The translations under genes and the position numbers were made by a program. Below, one piece after another: positions 10,633 to 22,591 of a stretch of DNA of 64,000 bases. Source of the stretch: Gibbula magus (lineage: Eukaryota > Mollusca > Gastropoda > Trochida > Trochidae); assembly GCA_936450465.1 (NCBI GenBank), contig OW388303.1:4775193-4839192 (forward strand), written 5' to 3'. The notes under the pieces are model-generated. The model saw nothing but the letters and a program-made list of their open reading frames with translations. It was not told the DNA's origin and made no database searches. Every line of letters starts with the position of its first letter. Position 1 is the stretch's first letter.

Positions 10633-13600
10633 GAGCTACCTACACGTTTATGGAGCCTCTTGTCTGCTTTTGGTGGGCGTTCACTGTGCAACCTTATGGC
10701 AACCGACATCATTTCAGCGACCCCTGTATGACCCCCGTAAAAACTCAGTGATTAATGACAACTTAGTAAATAATATATAAAAAATCCTTGTGAAAATGCA
10801 ACCAAAAGGTTAAACTTTGCATAATTCATGAGTGTGATATTAAATGAAGTCTTCGATCTGTCACATAAAAAAACAATATTGGATTATCTTCTGTTGAACA
10901 CAGAAGGTACTTTCAAACAAAGTCCGTATTTGTGGAACTGTCCAATTGTCAAAAATACACGTGGCAATTTTATCAAAATCGTGAAGATCAAAACAGGTTT
11001 TCATTACATAATCTAATACTTCTCTCGGTGTTTCAGTTAATCATCATTGTTATACCTTTGTTGTTACGGTAACAAGTTATGTTTATGAGCATACTTCTGT
11101 ATCTTAGTGTTAATATCATGTAAAGTGGCTTTCAATTTAATAAACTGCATATATTCAACCAATAATAAAGAATCACCCTATTTACATACAATGTATTTAC
11201 ACGAATCATCACGCAACGTATCATGTGATCGTCCCGTCAGTGGTGCAAGTTTTTAAACCTTGTCTTAATAAAATTGACAAAAGGGTCAAATATTAAACAT
11301 TCAATTTCAGTAAATTTCGAGTAAAATATCCACTGATATTTCCACTAGGAAACACAAGCAGGATGCAGTTGTATAGACAAAAGTTAGGAACATAATAGTG
11401 TTGTTGTAGTGTGAGTACCATTGTAATCATGTCATTTTGCAAGTGATATTTTGAAATCACGTGATTGTAGCCTTTTTGACAAATGTTGTTTTAAAAAGTG
11501 GTAAAATTTCAGCAACACGTGTTTTCCTTGTTACAAATGATGTTTTGATATGTGAAAATCAACTTGGTAGCAGCATTAGTTGTGATTGCTATCTGAAATA
11601 TGCACATGATATATTTTCCTACAACGAAATTAGTTAATATACATATTAGTTTAATGTCGTGAGTATTTAAGTCAATCAATTATCCTAAAATTCATGTAAA
11701 ATCACATTTTAGGTTAAGGGGTTGTTCAACTTGTTGTCCCAACATTTACATTTCCCCGATAACAAAGATTCCCCTTGCTAACCATGGACAGTGCTGAAGA
11801 AGGAGATGATGTTAACGGTCTCTGATACATACGATATTTATATATACATGTAGCACAAATATCGTTATATTATATCAAAATTAGTATTGTATCATAGCAA
11901 GACGTTAACACATAACTTATGGAGATTACATTGTGTTCTTGATTTACTGCGTATTTTAGTCTTCAAATGTATGGGGATCTTAACTGGTCCTCTCTATGTA
12001 TAAATAATCCCGGTATCATCCCGACATCCGCGATCGGCCGTTGAAACAGTAGGCGTATTATCAATAAAGGCATGATTTTCAAAAGAATGAAATTGCTCTT
12101 AAATTGATGTTGGTTTTTAGTACCTATTCACATTCTACAATTAATTGTTTCGGATAACTGATGTCACAGTAACAAGCTAGAGTCTGTTTTTAAAGTGGGA
12201 AAGGAGGACCTGAATTTGACGGGAAATTCAATTTTCTTAAATTAAATGCTTTTAAACTCACAAAGAAAATATTACTTTCGGTGACCATGTACCGATCTCA
12301 CAGCAATCTACGGGGCAAAAGAAACTATACCAAATGTTTAATAACAAAATAATGATATACGATAAAGTCGATTTTGAATGCTTTTTAATATCATATATTT
12401 TTACAAAGTGATATATATTATTTTCATCAATCATCAGTGTTCAATACCATCACGTTTATGTATGTTGGGCGCTGAAATCAAAATGGTTAAACTAAATGAT
12501 AAAAATAAAAATTAAATTAATAAAACATGTTGCCAATTTCGTGTACCCTCTTGGACTTAGCTGACGCATCAAAGCTATACGATTTCAAAACATAAGCAAA
12601 GCAGTTCAATTCCTCTTTCCTATCTCGGCAATGTAAGGAGATTCTAAGGACGAATTGTAAGGGAGTGGTTATTGTTTGTTTAGTTGATCTCTACAGCACT
12701 AACGTAACTTTGTGTCAGTCGTATTCACTGTAACAAATACTCTGTCCATTCTGATGTATGTACGTGAGCATCAAGGGCTATTGAAGATGCGTTTCATTTT
12801 GGTATTGTTTGTCTTTCCTTAGGAACAAATTCAAACCAAACAGCTTATGTCTTGCACAAATGTAAAGTAATTAAGGTTTAGCAATGTATTTGAAACGAAA
12901 GCAGTATACATGTGCGTAGTTAATCTTCCACATAAAATGTCTATATTCTATTATTTGATTGATTACTTGATAACTTGATTGTTCATAGCATTTAACAAGA
13001 CACCTTTGACGATTTATTTACGTTTATATTATTTATATTGGGAAAGTATCTCATACGATGTACAGATCATTGTTTCAACCCCTTATATCAGTCAAGTTAG
13101 GGAAATAGGCAAATGTATGTAATTGATAAAAGCGTTTTTTTCTGACGATGAAAAATACAAAATAAAACAAAACGAAAAAACATAAACCAATTTAGTACAA
13201 TATCACGAAACATAAAATTATGTTATTATGTTCATCAATCAAATAGATAACGATATCGGTATTGCTAACATTGTCGGAATTAATAATTATCACTAAAACA
13301 CACATAGCACTACATTTTATATTGTCTTTGAAAACATAAGATCCATATATTAATAAATATAATATTTTAGATGACACATGTATTTAAAAAACAAACGTGC
13401 ATTCTTTCAAAAACTCATTTTCAACTAAGAATAAAGTGTATGTGAAATGGTACAACTTGAAACATACACTGTCATCACACGTTTGTATCAAAATGCCTTC
13501 TCACGGAAGTAATAATAAAGAAACGGTAATAACATAGGGTCATTTACAGCGCTGTTGTAGCAACACCCACTATCATAGCCCGTGTATGTTACAGGATCGG

Positions 13601-13948
13601 GTATATTCTATCATTTGTATTGTTCCGGTAACCCTGCCAAAGATATACGGTATCACAGATACCATACATCACAGTGTCATGACAACGAATGATAGCAAGG
13701 TTTTATGTAATTAGGAAATACACCGATTTTCCTGAAATTTCATCTATCTATTTAGTTTGAATTTCAATTTTGGAATTTGCCACAAAGATACCGACAGCCT
13801 CTAATTAAATTGTCACTGTTTTGGGATTGCTATCATATCCGGGAACCAACCTACCAACACTGAAAGGGGTGGATGTGAGCTTATTGTGAACAGTGTTGAT
13901 ATTTTTAGCAAACAGGAACATATCATCACGAAATACCATTTACAAGAG

Positions 13949-13956
13949 TATAAATA
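13949..13956 (+). promoter_or_regulatory. TATA box of gene B
   Basis: TATAAATA 75 bases before the gene B ATG at 14024, conserved in the mirror promoter of gene A. It predicts a transcript start near 13980 and a 5' UTR of roughly 45 bases. Confidence 0.65.
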
Positions 13957-14023
13957 CGAGGACAAATTGGAAGAAACATATCTTCAATCATCGACGATAC
14001 GTTAATATCGGCTCAGTAAAATC

Positions 14024-17000
14024 ATGCTTTCTATATGTAAGTATATATGTGCAAAATGTATTTATAATTCGTTTATAATTGCAAGTATGTATTTAATAGA
14101 ATCAATGGAGTTACACAAGGTTATCGTTTACATCCCAATCTAACATATTTTTGTTCAAACTTCCATTAATACTTTCTAATCGTTTGTCAACGTTCAATTA
14201 ATATTTGACACAACTCGACCTCTCCTTCCCGGCAACACATTTCAAATCAAGATTTTGTTTAACAATTGTTCTCGTTAATGAGTTCAGTAATGATTATTAA
14301 TTGATGGTCGTTTGTTGATATATATTACACTTTCTTTATCTACATTTCAATCATTTTCATTTGCTGAAGCTTTACATGTAGAGATTTTGGTTATCTATAT
14401 GTCTCGAAATTTTGTAAAGTTAGTCCATATGCAAAACATAATATAAAATGTTATGTGTGTCCAATTGTATACTTATTTAAGTTTATTTCAATTTCTTTTG
14501 ATCGTTTATCCTACCTTTAATTCAGACAAACACGTGGTCTCCGTTTCCCTGCTTGTGATTGGTTTAATTTCGGCATACCCTCACAATCACCACAGAAGAC
14601 ATCCGGGTTGCAGTGTGACTTCAGAAATCATTAACCAGACACTTCAAGAACCTTGTTTGGGAATATCCGAGCATAGTGTCCACCATCGGATGGAACCCAC
14701 CAACATATGTTTCTTAAAGAGGGGAATATACATTACAAGTTTGCAAGCAATGTTGGAAAGAATAACTGATGTAAGTATCTAAAATTCACCTTTGATAAAT
14801 AGAGAATACTAAACGACGTCCCGTTTGATAAAATATTATGAAACGAGTGAGTGGTTTGTATTAAACGATCGAAAGCGAGTTAAATACAAATACCATCTCA
14901 CGAATTTCATAAATATGTTATTAAACGGAACCGAGTTGAGTATTTTATTTATTACTCACTGATTTAAATGTCCTTTAATTCAACGAACTCGTCCGTAAAT
15001 TGGACACAGTTAGTTATACCATTATGACGTCACATCAATCGGCAACACGCAATAACATTGTAGATTTATCAAACTGCGATATCTTCAACGGGCGAGTAAT
15101 AAGTAGTATCAAATATTCTAATGCAAGTAATTCAGGGATTAGTGCGCCAACATAATATGTATATGCTCCGTGGTCGCAGTACCTCTCTGTACTTACACAA
15201 GGCGTTGTACCATTTATAATATGTGAAACATGTGTTGCAGTTTATACACAACTTGCTTAATCTCGTTTGATAGCATGTCAATTTACTGCTTTAATAGCAA
15301 AGGGGTATAAAAGAAAATTTCGTTTTGTAATTTCTCAGTTTAAAACGTGTAATCATCACATGACAAATGTATGTCCTTTCAAATCAGGTACAGTGGTTAA
15401 GTCAATTTGAGTTCGACTCTGACAATGTCAGTGGTGTGTGGGACATAAAAGTATATACCTAAGTATCATATTGTACGCTTATGAATAGAATGGTTTTGTT
15501 CCATCTGTGTAAATAATAATATGTTAAATGTACTTTTAAATTCAGAACTTTGACTTCAATCCGGAAGACATGGATCTCTTAAACTTGTGCTCATCGAATT
15601 TACCGACTCGTCTTCAGAATTCCAATGTAAGTATTTGATTTATATTTAATTTTTTTCACTTAATGGTATTTAGCTTCAAGATAATTATGTAGTTTTTACA
15701 TTTGATATTTCTTATAATACAAACCGTTTAGAACTATGTAAGAAATATCAAGGGCGTTATAAATTAATAGTTCAGGGAATATCTATGTAATATATATTTA
15801 TGCAGCATAAAAAAAATAGCAATTAGGAAAAAATATTAAAGAAGATATTTCTAGTAGAAAGATTCATTTCACAAAGAAATAATGAAATTGAAAACAATCC
15901 AAAATAAGCTAAGAAATAAGATTTAAGCTACCGTCTTGATTATTTGGGATTGGATTAAGATTCTTTTGATTTCACATGTTCAAAACGTACCTGAATGAGT
16001 ATACGAATTTACACGAGAAACCCATCAGCAATGCGAAACGCTCTTTAACTCTGGAAGCTGATACTAAGGTTGCACTAAGGCTTTGCTTGGTTGATGAAGC
16101 ACGCATACACCTTGTCAAGGGGGATGGAGAGCATTAAACATTCTCTCCCATCAGAGGTAATTTTACCGCAAGTGCAGCTTGCGCCAGCTACAGTTGACTA
16201 ATGGTAGAGACTGAGGCCAGTTGTAGCTTGCGGGGACGTTCTTCTGGTGCTACTCCCATTCCTGTTCGTCATATATGCCCCAATGCGGATCAACAAGTTG
16301 GTCTAGGTGCGCACCCCTCTTAGCCCGCCGCTGGGTGGAGTCATGTTGGGTATCCAACCGAACAGATAGTTGGTTCCGGGTTGGGAAGATTAGAGTTCCT
16401 ATTACTTGGGATATACACGTCCGTCAGTGCTGTTACAAAGACATGGGAGATGATAGGACAGATTATGTTTTCTGAGGAAATAATCATAGTAGTCCATACT
16501 GCAAATTGATTGTCCCCGTTGAAGATTTAGATGATGATAGCAAACTAAGGGTATCCGTGTGCTATATCAAAGGTTAAATGGAAATGGATATGTTGGATCG
16601 TATATGTGTATCATTCACATTATTTAAATTTAGTACATGCTATTTTTGCGACATCTTCTGACACAATGTTATCATTGTTAACGAAGTAAAGAAACACTTA
16701 CAGTAATTGGTTTTGCAAAAGAATATATTGCACTGGTGAATTATGATTTTTAAGAAACTGATTATTTGTCTATTCAAACATACATGGGGTGCTGACATTG
16801 CTATTTGGAACGTGTGTCTCAGACAGAGTGTTTGGCGTTTATGTGGACAAATTGATAACTATAGAAATGTATCTAATAAAATATGCTGTCGACATAATGT
16901 ACCTCCTTTGACTTTTATTTGTTAGAATGTCATAAAACAAGCAAAACACAATTTTACTTTCATATCTCGTTAAAAGGATTGATCTTTTAAAAGGCGTGTT

Positions 17001-17670
17001 TTCAGAAGATGTAAGACAATGTTTCAAAAAATGAAAATGTGTGTGAGTTGGCTTATTGATACACAATGTTACTTTGTTTCGGTCGCATTTATCACTCGTA
17101 AATTAAACTGTCTCGCTCTTCTGGAGGTATTTGCTGCGTAGTGTATCTTATGCATCCACGTATGGTTGCATGCATACTAATTTTATATTCAAAACCATAT
17201 GTACATTTGTAGTCTATGACAGGCTATTCGTTCACACATAAGCTAAGTTTCACCATAAGACTCCTACAGTGTATGTCTCCCTAAGGGTCCGCATCTAACG
17301 CTTACTGAAATATATACATATATATATATGTGTGTGTGTGTATTTTCATTTATAGCTCCAAGAATACATCAACGCCTTACGTGGGTATTACCAAGAGCTC
17401 TCCTGTCTCGCGATGACCATGGAAAGATCAGACGAATCAAGAGACGGGCGCGATAGACAGCAGCGTCTCTGCAATGTTCTCCAACGCCACATCCGACCTA
17501 TGCTCTGTGTAAACACAGAGGGAATTGACACATCGCCAGGAAACTGTTCAGATTGGTCCCGCGTATACAACTACGGACTCTTGGACGTCTGTGCCTACTG
17601 GATCCTCGGGCGCTTTGAAGACTTCTTGTCCAACTTGTCTCCGAGTTGTAACGAGATTTTCCGTGTATGA
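14024..17670 (+). CDS. Gene B: secreted helical cytokine-like protein, 4 exons, 217 aa
   Basis: Coding exons: 14024-14036, 14526-14770, 15546-15626 and 17356-17670, phases 1, 0, 0, with GTAAGT donors throughout. Residues 1-21 form a signal peptide ending ..LISA. Cysteines fall at 33, 48, 66, 101, 130, 152, 164, 177, 192 and 211; sequons at N41, N176 and N206. Helix-like segments by eye: about 67-85, 114-136, 147-164 and 183-205. The FDFNP motif (88-92), then LP at 105-106 before the second helix, resembles the A-B loop of CNTF/CLCF1-type cytokines. C152 and C164 align with conserved cysteines of genes C, D and E. Alternatives are another cysteine-rich secreted helical protein or a pheromone-like factor. 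The gene structure is secure; the function is inferred. Confidence 0.85.
16275..16576 (+). pseudogene. Coding-like fragment of unknown origin in intron 3 of gene B
   Basis: An open frame from an incidental ATG at 16275 runs through WFRVGKIRVPITWDIHVRQ and CYKDMGDDRTDYVF to a stop. The same frame continues as VPVEDLDDDSKLRVSVCY to a TAA at 16574. The gene A copy lacks the internal stop but has one upstream, so both copies descend from a longer open frame. No family was recognised and it is not spliced into gene B. Confidence 0.35.
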
Positions 17671-18714
17671 GAGTGTCAAATCTGTCCCCCCAATGTTTAA
17701 GTTATTTTACCAGAGCGATCAGGTTTTTTCCTCAGATCTCACACTGTATGTTATCATATGTTACATGTCAAAGGCACTATGCCTACATATATTAGAGTGT
17801 TCAGGTCTTTTGTGAGGTCTTACATAATTGATCATGTATTTCTTCTGTATGAACTGACAGACCTGCACTCAGCACCCCGTAAACCAGGGACTCATTGACA
17901 TACATTGGCGTACTGGATCATCAGCGGCTTGGAAGGCTTTTTAACACATGTTTTCACAGATTTATCGTGTGACTTAACGTGTATGAGAATATTAAATTTA
18001 AAACGAATGAATAAGTAACTCTTTGAGTATGTAAGTATTAAGCAATTTGGATTCTTGTTAACACTAAATGTTAAATAATTTGTGTAGTATTCAGGTCATT
18101 TAAATTTACATGTTTGAAGATAATGTATCTATTTATCGGACTGAAAACGTTATATCCTCAGTCGAGTCTTAGTCACATATTAGATTGAATGCTTAAGTAA
18201 ATCTACATTACAGAACGATTAGCAGAACGTGACGAGAACCATCTGGTTGCAGACCAGAGTTGCAGAGTTACAGGGAGTTTCAATTAATGTTTGGAATCTT
18301 TTTGATGTAGAATTAGTACTGAACATGAACCATTTATTTATTAACCGTTATCATCACTTGATGACGTCAAAGCATTGTGATATCATCCAAATGATGTTGT
18401 CAAAGCATTGTGATATAATCAAGGCCACTGTGCACCATCAACTGCCAAAACAATATCTCTTAGGAGATATAACTTGATTTCACAACGCGATAGCTCCTCT
18501 TGCAGATAATAATGACAAATGTATACTGTCAGATGTATGTGTGTGCCCTGTTGCAATACTTAGTTGCAGTTTTTGCTGATTAACCTCACATGTAGAGTTG
18601 AGTTACTGAAGTGGATCTTTGCCTGACAATCAAAATATTTTTCATAATTTATTACATTAACAGTCTTAAAACTTGTATATGACCTAATCATTGTTATTAT
18701 ATTTATTCAATCAT

Positions 18715-18723
18715 TTATTTATT
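18715..18723 (+). promoter_or_regulatory. AU-rich element nonamer in predicted gene B 3' UTR
   Basis: TTATTTATT inside overlapping ATTTA pentamers, about 1.05 kb past the stop and 120 bases before the candidate poly(A) signal. The mirror copy is kept in gene A. Rapid-turnover AU-rich elements are typical of animal cytokine mRNAs; function here is inferred. Confidence 0.45.
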
Positions 18724-18839
18724 TGAAATGTGTCTCGTTGTTTTGATACATAATTTATTTTTTAAAGGTTGGAACTATTGTTCGTCATCTTTTACATATG
18801 ACAATGTATGACCTTTTACATGTTATGTTATTTCAAATG

Positions 18840-18845
18840 AATAAA
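18840..18845 (+). terminator. Candidate polyadenylation signal, gene B
   Basis: AATAAA followed by a T/GT-rich stretch (TCATTGTTGTTATTGTGG). It implies a 3' UTR of about 1.2 kb containing an AU-rich element and a dispersed repeat (18320-18490). Confidence 0.5.
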
Positions 18846-18969
18846 CGTTTGTTTACCAGATCATTGTTGTTATTGTGGGTTGAATACAGACACATTATAT
18901 ATATTCATGACAAAGTTTAGTATACAGCTGTATCCCTTCTTTCCAAGCCTATTTACTGTCTTTGAACCT

Positions 18970-19830
18970 CAGCACTAGTCATCACTTGTCATCACTTGTT
19001 ATCACTAGTCCCCACTAGTCATCACAAGTCACAACTAGTCACAACTAGTCACCACTAGTCATCACTGGTCATCACTTGTCACCACTAGTCACCACTAGTC
19101 ACCACTAGTCACCACTAGTCACCACTGGTCATCACTGGTCATCACTTGTCACTACTAGTCACTACTCGTCACGACTTCTTATCATAATATAATAATAATC
19201 AGATAATTATATTGCGTCTTTTCTGCAACCTAAGGTATGTTCAAAGCGCTACAAGTATTACCCTCAAGGCATTGCACTTTCAAATATGCTACTATGCGCT
19301 TCGTCAGTACTTTCCGTATTCAGGTACCCATTTGTACAGCTGGGTTGACTGAGTGCAAAGTGGATGAAGTGCCTTGCCCAATGACACAAAACAGTTTTTG
19401 ACACAAGTCACATGTCTTTGGTATCTCCACCGGGATTCGAACCCGGTTCGTCGGCGTGAGAGACCAGCACGGGTAGATAGGATAGAGGTGCTCATCACTC
19501 GTCACCACTTGTCATCCCTTGTCATCACTTGTCACCATTAGTCACCACTTGTCATCACTTGTCACCACTTGTCACAACTAGCCATCACTTGTCACCATTA
19601 GTCATCACTTGTCATCACTTGTCACATCTAGTCACCACTTGTCAAAACTAGCCATCACCTGTCACCATTAGTCATCACTTGTAACAATTAGTCATCACTT
19701 GTCACCATGAGTCACCACTAGCTATATAGTCACCACGTGTTACAACTAGTATCAACTCAACCCCTCTAGTCACAACTCGTCACACCTAGTCATTATTAGT
19801 CCCAACTAGCCATTATTAGTCACTATTCAT
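18970..19830. repeat. 10-bp minisatellite, right arm, split by a SINE
   Basis: Arrays of CACTAGTCAC / CACTTGTCAT-type 10-mers at about 18970-19175 and 19490-19830, the reverse complement of the left-arm array. It is longer than the left copy and interrupted by the SINE at 19180-19490. Confidence 0.9.
19180..19490 (-). mobile_element. tRNA-derived SINE with conserved core domain
   Basis: On the minus strand it begins with a tRNA-like head containing the B box GGGTTCGAATCCCGG. Next is a core with TTGGGCAAGGCACTTCATCC, CTCAGTCAACCCAGCTGTA and ATGGGTACCTG, a block I associate with conserved central domains of marine invertebrate SINEs. It ends in an ATTATTATT-type tail. It is absent from the left arm, so it inserted after the inverted duplication. 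The assignment of the core domain is from memory. Confidence 0.75.
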
Positions 19831-19919
19831 ATGAAGATTGGCGCAACTGAGATTTGCCTTCGGGGGAAAGTTGGTACGACCCAATCTATAACAGCACATT
19901 TGTTTTAAGTCACAAGAAT

Positions 19920-20443
19920 CTGGCCTCGATCATGTTGTGCCATTAGACAGGTTATACGGAATTAAACACTTAGAAGGCACCATAAAGAACACAGTTTTTC
20001 AACATTTTAAAGAAAATTGGAGGAAAGAAGTTTCACAAAAGGGCGGAAAGAAAGGAATTGGTGGAAACAAACTAAGAACCTACAACACTTTTAAGCAATG
20101 CTACACAACAGAGGGCTATGTTCGAACTCCTTTAGGTCAGCTTTAGCCAAGTTCAGGAGTGGCGAGGCTCCCCTCAAAATAGAAACTGGACGCTATACTA
20201 ACACACCCCAAAATGAGAGAATATGTCCGGTTTGTCATGATGGTGTGGAAGACGAAGAACACGCGCTATTTAAGATGTCACCTGTATGAAACTGAACGTA
20301 GAGAATTGCTTTTAAAATGTTGTAATATCGAAGAAGACTTCCCAAATTTTGATGATGCACGAAAAGTCAGTTTTATCCTATCTACCCATGCTGTAGTATA
20401 TATCTGCCAAAACCTGCTTTGGCATTTTAAAGAAAAGGAATGA
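19920..20443 (+). pseudogene. Non-LTR retrotransposon ORF2 C-terminal fragment, right arm
   Basis: Mirror of 1912-2292. It encodes VPLDRLYGIKHLEGTIKNTV, NKLRTYNTFKQ and, in another frame, LAKFRSGEAPLKIETGRY and RICPVCHDGVEDEEH. A short deletion after GYVRTP shifts the frame relative to the left arm. It is a non-functional relic. Confidence 0.75.
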
Positions 20444-20450
20444 CTTCTAC

Positions 20451-22539
20451 GTAGCAAAGCGAGCAAACCTCGAGGAATCGCACCGTGTCGTTCAGGGGAG
20501 AATGGGCGCTCAGTTCTATCAATCAGGGCTCCGTTCCATAACAGTGAGCGCTTATGATCTCTCATTGAGCGCTCAATGTAGGCTCAATGTAGCGCTCATC
20601 CTCTCCTCATTGAGCGATTACTTTTAAATCTCTCCTGAACATGGCCCTGGTGTGGCTGTATTTCACAAGAGTTGCTCACTTATCACAAACATGTTTTGTT
20701 ATGCATAACACAGCGTCTTTTTTGCTGGGAGAAAACCCACATCGCCATTGTGGTTACTCATTTCGGCGAATCCTGGGAGTGTCGACTGGAACCATCGAGT
20801 CATGGGTAATATTGCAGTGGAATTCATTAGAACTGACAAAGTTACCAACCCCTTGAGAGATTCGAAAACGTACCTCTTGTGATATAATTCCCCTGATTGC
20901 CATCTGTCAACTAAACACCAGTACATTAGTTTGGACGACAGGGTAGTTTACTTTCTGAGCACACTTTATGCATGGGTATACATATGTTTCATGTGTTCTA
21001 GCACAGCGTCCATCAGATGTATACTTTGAAACGTCTTATCGAGTCTTTTGAGTCATGTATTTCATCGTATTGGTATTCAAAACAATAATGACGTCATTGC
21101 GGAAATCGCTCTTTTCCCAAAAAAACCTTGCTCTGGAACACTGTTTCTCAACGCATTTAGGGTATTGACGATGTCAACCATTTCAAACGACAACTGAAAA
21201 CGCACACGTTCACAATATCCTTCCCCTAAGCGCCCTTGAGCAAATATTGACTTTATTAATTATTATTTATGCAATACAAATGTCGTACATTTTCGTTTGA
21301 TAAGTAGAGTATATCGACACGGACAAAGAACTTCGTCGTTATCCTTGTAACCCTTTGCTTATTGGTTAAATTGCACTTGTGAGGTCATCTTATTGTTATT
21401 TCACTCCATTATTTTTTCAGTAATGGACAGTTACACCATCACATCATATTTTAACGGGAAAACTTTTTCTATAATTCTTTTAAGTAATTTTTATAAATGA
21501 GCAATACTTTGAGTGTAATTTAAGTAATGACCTCGTAACTCTCCATTCCTTAACAATAATAGGCCTCGGCCCTTCGAGCTCAATTATGTTTAAGGAATGG
21601 AGAGTTACTCGGACATTAACCTTTACATAATAGACAGTAGTACTCACCCAGTGTCATTTTTAGCTTTTGAATTTTGTTTTGTCTTTTGTAAAGCATATAC
21701 CAAATCATAAATGACTGACTTCCCTTAATGATCTTGAAATGTTGGTGAACACGGTTATCACAATCTATGGGGGTGTCTACTTTACGCAGTTACATGTACC
21801 AGCCAATATTAGTTATCATGTTAGGTACTAGTACATGCCAATTATTATCTTACTGTTACTGATAAAACTATTTTTAAAATTTTGAACATACATTTCTCGA
21901 TCTAAATTATGATTTCACTCATTGCACTTACGCCACTGTTTTCCGCCTTACAGCTCTTCTGTTCATCGTTAAGAAACGTTATACAGCAACGGTAATATTC
22001 TGGAAAGAGTGTTTAACTATGTATTTCTTGTACCAAATATATCCTCCATTAAACAATAAAATATTAGGTTTATTACTCGTAAAAATAACGGACAATTGAA
22101 AGGTCCAATTTATTTGAACAATACTTCCTTTCGTTTTATTGTATTTTACAAGATATTTAAAAAATATTTTTCCCGGAAAATTAATTGTCTAGAACTAGGC
22201 TTTAAAACAACACTCTCGGTTTTTTTTTCTTTCATTAAAGGGGAATAGCCAATTCTACAAGAAAAGTAGCACATTAATATTTAAAAAACTGAGAAATGAA
22301 CCTTCTTGTTAATTGGAATTTACCCCTTCTACCCGACTATGCGTGCATGTAAGTGAGAGTTCTGCATGTGCGTGTACTGTCCAGATCGTTGTCTGATAGG
22401 TCAGTTCGCAAATGAAAGTTGGAATATATCCGCGTTATCTGTGATACCAGATTTCACACACACGCACACACGTCATCAATGAGGAAAAGCTCGGGAATCC
22501 ACTTTTAGTCCAAATAATAAGTGTATCTATTATGACAAG
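20451..22539. other. Intergenic region B to C, repeats only
   Basis: It holds a stretch with several GAGCGCTCAATG motifs (20500-20610), a possible LINE C-terminal tail near 21110-21240 (one frame reads FKRQLKTHTFT), and a foldback at 21534-21608 whose arms read AACTCTCCATTCCTTAA. No gene is supported. Confidence 0.5.
22490..22500. promoter_or_regulatory. kappaB-like site upstream of gene C
   Basis: GGGAATCCAC; its complement GTGGATTCCC matches GGGRNNYYCC at nine of ten positions. It lies about 40 bases upstream of the gene C TATA box. Such sites arise easily by chance, but gene D has a comparable one. Confidence 0.25.
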
Positions 22540-22547
22540 TATAAATA
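22540..22547 (+). promoter_or_regulatory. TATA box of gene C
   Basis: TATAAATA 52 bases before the ATG at 22592. It supports calling the four-base coding exon 22592-22595. Confidence 0.6.
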
Positions 22548-22591
22548 AATGAACCTTGAGAAGCCTGCAATGGAATCAATTCGGAATAGCA

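Larger units (their letters stand above)
8491..13685. other. Spacer between arms of the inverted duplication, no gene seen
   Basis: About 5.2 kb of AT-rich sequence separating the 5' ends of genes A and B. It holds a tRNA-like SINE head near 8980-9062, a fragment near 9125-9190 resembling the pogo-like element at 45243, and a GC-rich element with inverted ends at 10142-10632. No ORF shows a signal peptide, family exon or known domain. Any shared A/B enhancer would lie here or in the arm ends. Confidence 0.6.
13686..20450. repeat. Right arm of inverted duplication
   Basis: Mirror copy of 1765-8490 carrying gene B in the opposite orientation. Compared with the left arm it lacks the 6597-7258 block, has a SINE within its 10-bp minisatellite, and has small indels in the retrotransposon fragment. 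Similarity continues through introns and flanks, so the duplication was of genomic DNA, not of a retrotranscript. Confidence 0.9.

Noticed and set aside
10471..10731. Arg/Pro-rich ORF in a GC-rich patch
   Set aside because: It lies over inverted repeats of a non-autonomous element.
19400..19490. tRNA gene on the minus strand
   Set aside because: A B-box-like GGGTTCGAATCCCGG is present, but the sequence continues into a SINE core and an ATT-rich tail.
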